DNA of 11,073 nucleotides. Origin: an uncultured Sphingomonadaceae bacterium. Lineage in GTDB: Bacteria; Pseudomonadota; Alphaproteobacteria; Sphingomonadales; Sphingomonadaceae. Positions within the stretch are counted from its first letter, which is position 1. Each line of letters begins with the position of its first letter. The DNA is taken from assembly GCA_938003725.1 (NCBI GenBank), contig CALKXX010000106.1:1-11073 (forward strand), given 5' to 3'. A program made the position numbers and the translations under genes. Of the stretch, positions 1 to 6,240 are shown one piece after another. The notes below the pieces were generated by a model. It was not told the DNA's origin and ran no database searches. It saw nothing but the letters and a program-made list of their open reading frames with translations.

Positions 1-94
1 ACACGATGAACGCGACGAATAGCAATATAGACTGTTTGCCCCCGGAATCGGGACGCTCAGCCTCAGCACCGGTTTCTGAACCAGTTTCAGGCAT
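1..94 (-). CDS. N-terminus of an unidentified membrane protein (partial)
   Basis: An open frame reads leftward from an ATG at 94-92 to the window edge, giving 31 residues. The first 20 residues are polar and acidic (MPETGSETGAEAERPDSGGK). They are followed by a hydrophobic run (ILLFVAFIV) that looks like the start of a membrane segment. No strong Shine-Dalgarno sequence precedes the ATG; only a weak GGA is present. Too little is visible to assign a family. The gene is divergent from panB with a 163-bp gap. The reading is supported by the clear polar-to-hydrophobic transition and by the lack of any competing gene here, but a short partial frame could be chance. Confidence 0.5.
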   Translation of the reverse strand, partial: MPETGSETGAEAERPDSGGKQSILLFVAFIV

Positions 95-257
95 GGCAAA
101 ATCCAATAGAACGGAAAAATATGTCGGTGAGTCGTGAGAAATCTATTGTTGCCGCATATTTTGGCCAAAGGCAATGCGCCAATGGATTAACGCCAATGGA
201 TTAACGCCAGTGGATTAAACGATGGCCATATCCGTAGCACCAAGTTATTAGACAATT
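95..257. other. Divergent intergenic region, partial membrane gene / panB
   Basis: This 163-bp region should hold the promoters of both divergent genes. I see no convincing -35/-10 pair in either direction. The only clear structure is the 14-bp tandem repeat described separately. No small gene with a ribosome binding site was found. Confidence 0.5.
177..218. repeat. Three tandem copies of a 14-bp unit upstream of panB
   Basis: The unit CGCCAATGGATTAA occurs head to tail at 177-190, 191-204 and 205-218. The first two copies are identical and the third differs only at 210 (A to G). The array ends about 40 bp before the panB start, within the divergent intergenic region. Each unit contains TTAA, but the gap between successive TTAA boxes is 10 bp, not the 7 bp of a CtrA site. 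The function is unknown: it could be slippage-generated or a repeated binding site. Confidence 0.9.
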
Positions 258-1130
258 ATGTCAACAACATTCGAGCTAGATACGTCCACCAGCCGGGCCA
301 ATCCGACGCCCAAACCCTTAAAGCGGTTGACCGTTCCAAAAATACAACGCCGGAAATTTGAGGGAAAAACCGAAGAGCCACTGGTAATGCTAACGGCTTA
401 TACAGCTCGGACGGCCCAATTGCTGGATGCGCATTGCGATATGCTGCTGGTCGGAGATTCGCTGGGTCAGGTTATTTACGGACTACCATCCACGCTGCCA
501 GTGACCTTGGACATGATGTGCAATCACGGTGCAGCGGTTGTACGGGGCAGCTATCGCAGTCTTGTCGTCGTGGATATGCCCTTTGGTTCTTACGAAGCGT
601 CGCACGAACAGGCGTTCGAATCTGCGAGCCGGATTATGGCAGAAACCGGTTGTGCGGCGGTCAAGCTTGAGGGCGGACAATCCATGGCCTCCACCATTTC
701 ATTCCTGTCGCAGCGCGGTATTCCAGTCATGGCCCATATCGGATTAACCCCGCAGGCGGTGAATGCTCTGGGCGGCTATGCGGCGCGAGGACGCAGCCAG
801 CAGGAACATGAGAAAATTCTCGCCGATGCACAGGCCGTGGCAGAGGCCGGTGCATTTGCTTTAGTAGCGGAAGGCGTATTGGAGCCCATTGCAATAGCAG
901 TGACAAAAAGTGTCGATATTCCGGTGATAGGCATTGGCGCCTCTCCGCAATGTGACGGACAAGTTCTGGTGACCGAAGATATGCTGGGCATGTTTGAACG
1001 GACCGCGCGTTTCGTCAAACGCTATCATAATATATCGGAACAGATTGAACATGCAGCAGGGCAATATGCCGAAGACGTCCGCAATCGCAGTTTCCCGGGC
1101 CCGGATCAACTCTATCAGCCCAAAAAATAG
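258..1130 (+). CDS. panB: 3-methyl-2-oxobutanoate hydroxymethyltransferase (PanB)
   Basis: PanB transfers a hydroxymethyl group from 5,10-methylene-tetrahydrofolate to alpha-ketoisovalerate, the first committed step of pantothenate and CoA synthesis in the cytoplasm. The 290-residue product is a full TIM-barrel PanB. LTAYTA (45-50) is followed by VGDSLG (65-70) with the metal ligand Asp67, STLPVT (78-83), VDMPFGSY (105-112) with the second metal ligand Asp106, VKLEGG (135-140), HIGLTPQ (160-166), and VAEGV (203-207) where the catalytic Glu is expected (Glu205). GIGASPQCDGQ (226-236) completes the set. It is about 25 residues longer than the E. coli enzyme, mostly through an N-terminal extension rich in Ser, Thr and Pro. 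The ATG at 258 has no clear Shine-Dalgarno sequence. I keep it because the N-terminal residues look like those I associate with sphingomonad PanB, which is a recollection and not a search. panC and panD are not in the window. Confidence 0.97.
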   Translation: MSTTFELDTSTSRANPTPKPLKRLTVPKIQRRKFEGKTEEPLVMLTAYTARTAQLLDAHCDMLLVGDSLGQVIYGLPSTLPVTLDMMCNHGAAVVRGSYRSLVVVDMPFGSYEASHEQAFESASRIMAETGCAAVKLEGGQSMASTISFLSQRGIPVMAHIGLTPQAVNALGGYAARGRSQQEHEKILADAQAVAEAGAFALVAEGVLEPIAIAVTKSVDIPVIGIGASPQCDGQVLVTEDMLGMFERTARFVKRYHNISEQIEHAAGQYAEDVRNRSFPGPDQLYQPKK

Positions 1131-1187
1131 TGTGAATTTTGCATCGGATGCCAAGGTTGTTCAGCAAATGGAAATGGACGATAGACT

Positions 1188-1216
1188 TTTACATTTGCGA
1201 CAGCCGACGCTAAAGG
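1188..1216 (+). promoter_or_regulatory. Candidate promoter for the yfgM-like/bamB/der cluster
   Basis: TTTACA (1188-1193) and TAAAGG (1211-1216) are separated by 17 bp in the 139-bp gap between panB and the next gene. The -35 box matches the sigma-70 consensus at 5 of 6 positions, but the -10 box is weak (3 of 6). It is plausible only because a gap of this length suggests a separate start. Read-through from panB is also possible, since no terminator is visible after panB. Confidence 0.22.
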
Positions 1217-1269
1217 ACAGCGCATTACGTCCGCTGAACCCATGCGGTATAGATTTGAAGGAAGCCTGA

Positions 1270-2064
1270 GTGGCCAAGGAACCAACGAAAGACAATCCCG
1301 AAGAGAAATCCGACCGTCAGGAAGAAGTGTTTCTGCGCGAAGTCGATGATGCGGTGCGGGAAGATGACCTGAAAGATTTTGGTCGCCGCTATGGCGTGTG
1401 GATTGGCGGATTAATCGTGGTCGGTCTGGCCTCGCTGGCCGGTTGGATATTCTATGGCAACAGTCAGGACGAAGAATCCGGATTGCGCAGCGAGGAATAT
1501 GTTGCAGCGATTGATAGCGTGCAACAGAACAATCTGGATGGTGCAGCCAAGGCACTGGAATCGCTGCAGGATACGAAGCAAGATGGATATCGTGCCGCGG
1601 CGCAATTGATGAGTGCAAATATTGCTCTTGAAAAGAAAGACACGAAAGCGGCGGTCGCCGGTTACAAAAAGGTCGCAGCAGATGAAAGTCTACCAACCCC
1701 ATTTCGTGATCTGGCGTTACTTAGGCAAACCGCTGCGGAATTTGATATATTGACACCGCAACAGGTTATCGACCGGCTAAAACCGTTTGCGGTACCCGGC
1801 AACCCATGGTTTGGCAGCGCCGGCGAAATGGTGGCTATCGCCTATCTGAATATGGGAAAAACGGAACTTGCAGGACCTTTATTTGCGCAACTTGCCAAGG
1901 ATGAAAATGTTCCACCAACCATCCGTTCCCGTGCCGTTCAAATGGCGGGTGTTCAGGGTATTGATGCGGTGCAAATTTCGACCGACGAAGAGGAAGATAC
2001 TTCGGCAGCGGAGGGTGACGCAACACCTGTTCCAGCTGTTGAAGAGGGAGAGACAGCCGAATGA
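1270..2064 (+). CDS. YfgM-like membrane-anchored TPR protein
   Basis: The product (264 aa) has a cytoplasmic N-terminus of about 40 charged residues, one membrane segment at about 41-62 (YGVWIGGLIVVGLASLAGWI), and an Ala-rich helical repeat region (about 70-235) typical of the TPR-like domain of YfgM proteins. The acidic tail (238-264) is low in complexity. In E. coli, YfgM is anchored in the inner membrane with its TPR domain in the periplasm, and it associates with SecYEG and the chaperone PpiD. A similar role in passing on exported proteins is inferred here. The GTG start at 1270 is preceded by AAGGAAG (1258-1264) at good spacing. The stop overlaps the bamB start by 4 bp (ATGA), indicating translational coupling. 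The yfgM-bamB-der order is the same as in enterobacteria and strengthens the call. Confidence 0.85.
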   Translation: MAKEPTKDNPEEKSDRQEEVFLREVDDAVREDDLKDFGRRYGVWIGGLIVVGLASLAGWIFYGNSQDEESGLRSEEYVAAIDSVQQNNLDGAAKALESLQDTKQDGYRAAAQLMSANIALEKKDTKAAVAGYKKVAADESLPTPFRDLALLRQTAAEFDILTPQQVIDRLKPFAVPGNPWFGSAGEMVAIAYLNMGKTELAGPLFAQLAKDENVPPTIRSRAVQMAGVQGIDAVQISTDEEEDTSAAEGDATPVPAVEEGETAE

Positions 2065-3395
2065 TTTCGTTTAAGAAGATTTGTGTCAGCCTGTTGATGG
2101 TAACGCTGGTTTCCGGCTGCGGAATATTGGGCGGCGGAGATGGCGAAGACAAGAAAGACACGCCAACTCTTGGAAAGCGCACACCGATTTTGAGCGGTGA
2201 AAGTGGTGCGGAGGTAGATCCTGCGCTAGCCAGTATATCCGTTGTTGTCCCATCACCTGCAAATAATAGTGATTGGGCACAATCCGGAGGCAATGCCGCG
2301 AAATCTGTCGGGCATCTGGCGCTTGGATCGTCGCCATCGCGTGCATGGACCGTCAATGTCAGCGGCACGACAAAACGGGCACGCCTTGCCGCGGCTCCGG
2401 TCGTTTCCGGCGGGCGCCTGTTCGTTGTCGATACCGATGCCATGGTGCACGCCTTTGACACGACCAATGGCGCACGTGTCTGGTCAATACAGATGAAAGT
2501 CGACAGTGACGGAAAACCATCACGTTTTGGCGGCGGCGTCAGTGCCGAAGGTTCATTTGTCTACGCCACCAACGGTGTGGGCGATGTTGTCGCATTAAAT
2601 GCCTCTGACGGCAGCGAAGTCTGGAAAGTACGTCCAGCGGGACCGCTGCGCGGCGCACCAACATTATCCAACAGCAATGTCTATGTGATGACGCAAGACA
2701 ATCAGATTTATGCTCTGGCGATGGCTGATGGCGCTGTTCAGTGGAACGAGGCTGGCACAGTCGGGCTTGCTGGCATTTTTGGCGTTGCTGCGCCTGCGGC
2801 TGGGCAGGGGACTGTGATCGCTGGCTATTCATCCGGCGAACTGACGGCCTATCGTTACGAGAATGGGCGGAACCTTTGGAATGACGCACTGGCTCGAACC
2901 AGTATTTCGACCTCCGTTGCTACGCTATCCGATATTGATGCGGACCCGGTTATCGACCGCGGACGTGTATTTGCGCTGGGACAAGGCGGGCGCATGGCAG
3001 CTTATGAACTGGTGACCGGCCAACGTATCTGGGAATTGAATATCGCCGGAATTGCGACGCCGGTAGTGGCGGGCGAATGGGTGTTCGTACTTACCGATGA
3101 TGCTAAACTTCTTTGCATCGCGCGGCCAACCGGCAAAGTGCGTTGGATTAGCCAGCTTTCGGCCTATAAAAATGACGAAAAAAAGAAAAACCCAATCAGC
3201 TGGACCGGACCTGTGCTGGCGGGGAACAGGTTGATCGTGGCAAGTACAGAGGGCGACGTTGTAGCCGTATCTCCCGGTGAAGGCGCCAGTACAACCCTGT
3301 TTGAACTGGACGACGGCGTTTCACTGCCTCCTGTTGTCGCTGGGAACACGCTCTACATCTTAGACAATAGCGGGCGAATTTCGGCTTTCCGTTAG
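2061..3395 (+). CDS. bamB: Outer membrane assembly lipoprotein BamB
   Basis: BamB is the beta-propeller lipoprotein of the BAM complex, which folds beta-barrel proteins into the outer membrane. The 444-aa product starts with a lipoprotein signal (MISFKKICVSLLMVTLVSGC). The lipobox is VSGC with Cys20 as the lipidated residue, and the next residue is Gly, not Asp, consistent with outer-membrane sorting. Repeated PQQ-like blades follow: VHAFDTTNGARVW (129-141), VVALNASDGSEVW (176-188), IYALAMADGAVQW (216-228), LTAYRYENGRNLW (261-273), MAAYELVTGQRIW (312-324), LLCIARPTGKVRW (350-362), then two less regular blades ending in ISAFR. PLRGAP (195-200) and LSDIDADP (289-296) align with the E. coli segments reported to contact BamA. 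The start ATG overlaps the upstream stop and has GAGGGAGAG (2044-2052) as ribosome binding site. Confidence 0.95.
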   Translation: MISFKKICVSLLMVTLVSGCGILGGGDGEDKKDTPTLGKRTPILSGESGAEVDPALASISVVVPSPANNSDWAQSGGNAAKSVGHLALGSSPSRAWTVNVSGTTKRARLAAAPVVSGGRLFVVDTDAMVHAFDTTNGARVWSIQMKVDSDGKPSRFGGGVSAEGSFVYATNGVGDVVALNASDGSEVWKVRPAGPLRGAPTLSNSNVYVMTQDNQIYALAMADGAVQWNEAGTVGLAGIFGVAAPAAGQGTVIAGYSSGELTAYRYENGRNLWNDALARTSISTSVATLSDIDADPVIDRGRVFALGQGGRMAAYELVTGQRIWELNIAGIATPVVAGEWVFVLTDDAKLLCIARPTGKVRWISQLSAYKNDEKKKNPISWTGPVLAGNRLIVASTEGDVVAVSPGEGASTTLFELDDGVSLPPVVAGNTLYILDNSGRISAFR

Positions 3396-3427
3396 AGATG
3401 CCAACCATATAATCGGGACGAGATGAC

Positions 3428-4819
3428 ATGCTGCCCAATATCGCAATTATCGGGCGTCCCAATGTAGGCAAGTCCACTCTGTTCAACCGTCTGGTTGGCA
3501 AAAAGCTTGCGCTGGTTGACGATCGGCCCGGTGTGACACGTGACCGGAGAGAAGGCGCGGCGAACCTTCTCGGCCTTGAGTTTAACGTCATTGATACCGC
3601 TGGCTATGAAGACGAAGATGCCAAAAGCCTTCCCGGCCGGATGCGCAAACAGACCGAACTAGCGGTCGCGGGAGCCGAACTGGCCCTGTTCGTTATCGAC
3701 GGCCGTGCTGGCCTGACACCACTAGACGAAGAGATTGCGCGCTGGCTGCGCAGTTCAAAAACACCCGTGGTGCTGTTGGTCAATAAGGCAGAGGGCAATG
3801 CCGCAGAGTCCGGAATATTGGAAAGCTATGCCCTTGGGTTTGGTGATCCGATCCCGTTTAGTGCGGAACATGGTGAAGGTGTTGCCGATTTGTTTCAGAC
3901 CATTTTACCCTATGTAGAGGGCTTTAAGGCGGCGATTGGCGATGAACCGGCAGATGAGAGTGCTCCGCTAAAACTGGCGATTGTTGGTCGGCCTAATGCC
4001 GGAAAATCGACACTTATAAACAAGATGCTCGACGAAGACCGCCTGATCACCGGACCGGAGGCGGGCATTACGCGCGACAGCATAACCGTTGACTGGACTT
4101 GGCATGACGCCAATCTGGGTGAAGAAGACAAGCTCGATGGTATTGACCCGGATCGTAAAGTGCGGCTGATCGATACGGCCGGGATGCGCAAGCGGGCGAA
4201 AGTGAATGACAAGCTGGAAAAGCTGTCGGTTGCCGATGCAAAGCGCGCGGTCGATTTTGCAGAGGTCGTGGTCCTGTTGCTCGACGCGACCAAGGGTTTG
4301 GAGGCACAGGATTTGCGGATTGCAGATCAAGTTATCCAAGAGGGTCGCTGTCTGGTGATTGCGATCAACAAATGGGATGTAGCCGAAGGGCCCAGCAAGC
4401 TGTTTAACGGGATAAGAGCTGCGCTGGACGACGGGTTGGCACAGATAAGGGATGTTCCTTTGATTGCGGTCTCCGCTTTCACCGGCAAGGGTATCGATCA
4501 ACTGATGCAGGCCGCGTTCCGCGTACGCCGCATCTGGTCGCAGCGCGTTTCTACCGGCAAGCTAAATCGCTGGTTTGAAGACGCAATCGAGGATAATCCG
4601 CCTCCGGCACCAGGCGGCAAGCGGATCAAGTTACGCTATATCACACAGGCCAAAACGCGGCCGCCTTCCTTTGTTATTTTTGGGACGCGTGTGGATGATT
4701 TGCCTGAAAGCTATCGGCGTTACCTGGTGAACGGGATACGGCGGGAATTGGGGTTTGGCGGTGTTCCGGTCAGGTTGATTATCCGCGCCCCGAAAAACCC
4801 GTATCACGAAAAAGAATAG
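3428..4819 (+). CDS. der: Ribosome biogenesis GTPase Der (EngA)
   Basis: Der is an essential tandem GTPase that acts in maturation of the 50S ribosomal subunit. The 463-aa product is full length. G domain 1 has the P-loop GRPNVGKST (9-17), Thr37 in PGVTRD, DTAG (56-59) and NKAE (119-122). G domain 2 has GRPNAGKST (187-195), GITRDS (213-218), DTAGMRKR (249-256) and NKWD (314-317), followed by SAFTGKG. The C-terminal KH-like domain (about 375-460) carries NRWFEDAIEDNPPP and the ending VRLIIRAPKNPY. The G4 motif of domain 1 has Glu in place of the usual Asp. I recall NK(S/A)E as common in alphaproteobacterial Der, so this is probably a clade feature. The gene follows bamB by 32 bp, with a weak GGGACGAGA ribosome binding site, so the three genes probably share a transcript. 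Confidence 0.98.
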   Translation: MLPNIAIIGRPNVGKSTLFNRLVGKKLALVDDRPGVTRDRREGAANLLGLEFNVIDTAGYEDEDAKSLPGRMRKQTELAVAGAELALFVIDGRAGLTPLDEEIARWLRSSKTPVVLLVNKAEGNAAESGILESYALGFGDPIPFSAEHGEGVADLFQTILPYVEGFKAAIGDEPADESAPLKLAIVGRPNAGKSTLINKMLDEDRLITGPEAGITRDSITVDWTWHDANLGEEDKLDGIDPDRKVRLIDTAGMRKRAKVNDKLEKLSVADAKRAVDFAEVVVLLLDATKGLEAQDLRIADQVIQEGRCLVIAINKWDVAEGPSKLFNGIRAALDDGLAQIRDVPLIAVSAFTGKGIDQLMQAAFRVRRIWSQRVSTGKLNRWFEDAIEDNPPPAPGGKRIKLRYITQAKTRPPSFVIFGTRVDDLPESYRRYLVNGIRRELGFGGVPVRLIIRAPKNPYHEKE

Positions 4820-4954
4820 GATGATTACTGTCTAATCCGCGATAACTGGCCAGAAATATGGTTAATTTTGTCATATTCGTAATGAAGTATTTACTGTTTG
4901 CGGCCTATTTTGGATCTGATGACCAATTTGTCATCGCTCGCAAGGATGGTGCCC

Positions 4955-5392
4955 GTGGCGCAGATGGATGGCGATCTCATTGACTGGACGGTCTACACCG
5001 AAACCCGCACTGCGCTTGGCGGAGATTTTGTGCGGATATTGGGTTATTTCCGGGAGGACGGCACGCAATCCGTCGAGAAGATCGAAAAAGCCATCCGCGA
5101 ACGCAGCGCTGCAGAGATTGTGGTCCCTGCGCACACCTTAAAAGGGGAATCAAGTCAGTTTGGCGCAGTCCGGTTGAGCCTGCTTGCAGAGCAGATTGAA
5201 ATGACCGCACGCAAATGCGTGGAGCATCAGGAAGCACCGGACGAGATTATAGAAATGGCCGCTGGTTTGAGGACATTGTTTCAGCAATCGCTCGCCACAT
5301 TGGATAAAGAGTCCAGCCCGGTCGTGAAGCGCCAACCGCATGGTTTTGGTCGGCGCTCCAACAATTTTTCTGCGCAGGTTATTGGACGTTAA
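4955..5392 (+). CDS. Orphan Hpt-domain phosphotransfer protein
   Basis: The product is a single histidine phosphotransfer (Hpt) four-helix bundle. The H-box reads AHTLKGESSQFGA, with the phosphoryl-accepting His about 60 residues from the chosen start, flanked by helices rich in Glu, Lys and Ile. Such proteins relay phosphate between hybrid kinases and response regulators. No kinase or regulator lies nearby, so the partners are unknown. The basic C-terminal tail (VVKRQPHGFGRRSNNF) lies outside the domain. Start choice: the frame is open from a TTG at 4898, with ATGs at 4919, 4946 and 4964. I prefer GTG at 4955 because AAGGA (4942-4946) lies 8 bp before it and the protein then begins just ahead of the domain. 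ATG 4919 is the main alternative. The stop lies 4 bp from the convergent bfr stop. Confidence 0.88.
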   Translation: MAQMDGDLIDWTVYTETRTALGGDFVRILGYFREDGTQSVEKIEKAIRERSAAEIVVPAHTLKGESSQFGAVRLSLLAEQIEMTARKCVEHQEAPDEIIEMAAGLRTLFQQSLATLDKESSPVVKRQPHGFGRRSNNFSAQVIGR

Positions 5393-5396
5393 GTCA

Positions 5397-5873
5397 TTAT
5401 TCTGCTGGTTCTGATTGCAGTTGGATATAATTTTCAATTCCCATCCGCTCGATCAGGTCAAATTGCTGTTCCAGCGTATCAACATGTTCTTCTTCACTTT
5501 CCAGAATATCCGCAAACAGATCGCGGCTGACATAGTCGCGTACGGATTCGCAATGTTCAATCGCATCTTTCAGCATCGGTAGAGCTTCATATTCAAGCTC
5601 CAAATCAGCTTTCAATATTTCTTCCACGGTTTCGCCGATCTTCAATCGGCCCAAAAGCTGAAAATTCGGCAAGCCATCAAGAAACAGAACGCGCTCCGAT
5701 AGTTTGTCGGCATGTTTCATCTCGTCGATAGATTCTTCATATTCGAATTTTGCTAATTTTGTGACGCCCCAATTGTCGAGCATCTTGCTGTGCAGGAAAT
5801 ATTGGTTGATCGCCGTGAGTTCATTTTTCAGCGCCTCGTTTAGATATTCAATGACTTTTGCGTCGCCCTTCAT
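5397..5873 (-). CDS. bfr: Bacterioferritin (heme-binding ferritin)
   Basis: Bacterioferritin forms a 24-subunit shell that oxidises Fe(II) and stores it as a ferric mineral. From the ATG at 5873 the product has 158 residues, the usual family length. All ferroxidase ligands are present at the canonical numbers: Glu18, Glu51, His54, Glu94, Glu127 and His130, with Tyr25 also conserved. Met52, the heme axial ligand shared between two subunits, is present, so this is the heme-binding type. The frame is open for 19 codons further upstream, but the start at 5873 is preceded by AGGAAGGA at good spacing and yields the canonical N-terminus MKGDAKVIEYLN. It lies 120 bp downstream of bfd on the same strand. 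The pairing with bfd, which reduces the core for iron release, supports the role. Confidence 0.98.
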   Translation of the reverse strand: MKGDAKVIEYLNEALKNELTAINQYFLHSKMLDNWGVTKLAKFEYEESIDEMKHADKLSERVLFLDGLPNFQLLGRLKIGETVEEILKADLELEYEALPMLKDAIEHCESVRDYVSRDLFADILESEEEHVDTLEQQFDLIERMGIENYIQLQSEPAE

Positions 5874-5976
5874 GGCAGTTTCCTTCCTGGTTGCCGTCGT
5901 TTGCGTTGCGCAGCTTATACTGCACCACAACCTGTTAGGAAAGGGAGGATTTCAAGAAAACGCAATTATTTCAATG

Positions 5977-5992
5977 ATTTGCTAAAGCAAAT
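5977..5992. repeat. 16-bp inverted repeat between bfd and bfr
   Basis: ATTTGC (5977-5982) and GCAAAT (5987-5992) flank a TAAA loop, a perfect 6-bp inverted repeat directly after the bfd stop codon. On the transcribed strand it is not followed by a T run, so it is not a typical terminator. It could be an operator for bfr or an intercistronic RNA hairpin; which one is not known. Confidence 0.5.
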
Positions 5993-5993
5993 G

Positions 5994-6164
5994 CTAAGCG
6001 GTCGCAACTTCAGCGCGAATGATGCTCTGTGCAAATGCGAGGCATTGTCCGCACTTGGGTTTACGGCCTAGCTGCGCATAGACCTGACTAGGCTTGTCCG
6101 CGCCGCTACGCACCGCTGCACGCAGGTCTTTTTCTTTGATCGCATTACATACACAGACAACCAT
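5994..6164 (-). CDS. bfd: Bacterioferritin-associated ferredoxin (Bfd)
   Basis: This 56-codon gene encodes a small [2Fe-2S] protein that passes electrons to the bacterioferritin heme, reducing the ferric core so that iron can leave. The translation begins MVVCVCNAIKEKDL and ends in SIIRAEVATA. Its four cysteines, at 4, 6, 38 and 41 (CxC and KCGQC), match the E. coli Bfd numbering. The start at 6164 has a strong AGGAGA ribosome binding site (positions 6170-6175, minus strand) with 5-bp spacing. bfr follows downstream on the same strand. The preceding DUF418 gene ends 75 bp upstream, with a terminator-like hairpin between, and a Fur-like box lies over the likely promoter. Iron-starvation induction is therefore inferred. 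Confidence 0.96.
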   Translation of the reverse strand: MVVCVCNAIKEKDLRAAVRSGADKPSQVYAQLGRKPKCGQCLAFAQSIIRAEVATA

Positions 6165-6183
6165 TTTTGTCTCCTATGCGAAT

Positions 6184-6213
6184 CGTATATAGCTAATGAG
6201 AATAGATCGCAAT
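6184..6213 (-). promoter_or_regulatory. Candidate bfd promoter with Fur-like box
   Basis: On the minus strand TTGCGA (6212-6207) and TATACG (6189-6184) are 17 bp apart. This would give a short leader carrying the AGGAGA ribosome binding site. Overlapping the -35 box and spacer (6195-6213) is AATGAGAATaGATCGCAAT. The left half resembles a Fur half-site (AATGAGAAT); the right half matches the mirror image at only 5 of 9 positions. Fur control of bfd is well known in other proteobacteria, but alphaproteobacteria may use Irr or RirA instead, so the assignment is tentative. Confidence 0.33.
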
Positions 6214-6216
6214 AGC

Positions 6217-6240
6217 AAAAATGGTAGACGTGCCATTTTT
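6217..6240 (-). terminator. Terminator-like hairpin after the DUF418 gene
   Basis: AAAAATGG (6217-6224) and CCATTTTT (6233-6240) form a perfect 8-bp stem around an 8-base loop, overlapping the DUF418 stop codon. On the minus strand the stem ends in five T residues, as in an intrinsic terminator. The stem has only two G-C pairs, so it may be weak. It separates the DUF418 gene from bfd. Confidence 0.42.

Noticed and set aside
187..218. CtrA-type site (TTAA-N7-TTAA) in the repeat before panB
   Set aside because: The TTAA boxes are 10 bp apart, not 7, because of the 14-bp repeat period.
994..1269. 91-aa plus-strand frame across the panB end and following gap
   Set aside because: It is out of frame with panB over most of its length, and the remainder shows no family features or ribosome binding site.
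1115..2467. Long antisense open frames (195 aa and 210 aa) opposite the yfgM-like gene and bamB
   Set aside because: They lie fully under well-supported genes, lack good ribosome binding sites, and their composition (rich in Arg, Pro, Ser, His) is typical of shadow frames.
3968..4501. 177-aa antisense frame opposite der
   Set aside because: It covers conserved Der coding sequence on the other strand; no family features or ribosome binding site were seen.
4868..4893. Promoter before the Hpt gene (TTGTCA with TATTTA)
   Set aside because: The spacing is only 14 bp, too short for a sigma-70 promoter; the gene may be read from the der transcript.
5874..5930. N-terminal extension of bacterioferritin starting at 5930
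   Set aside because: The 19 extra residues are absent from the family, and the start at 5873 has a strong ribosome binding site and yields the canonical N-terminus.
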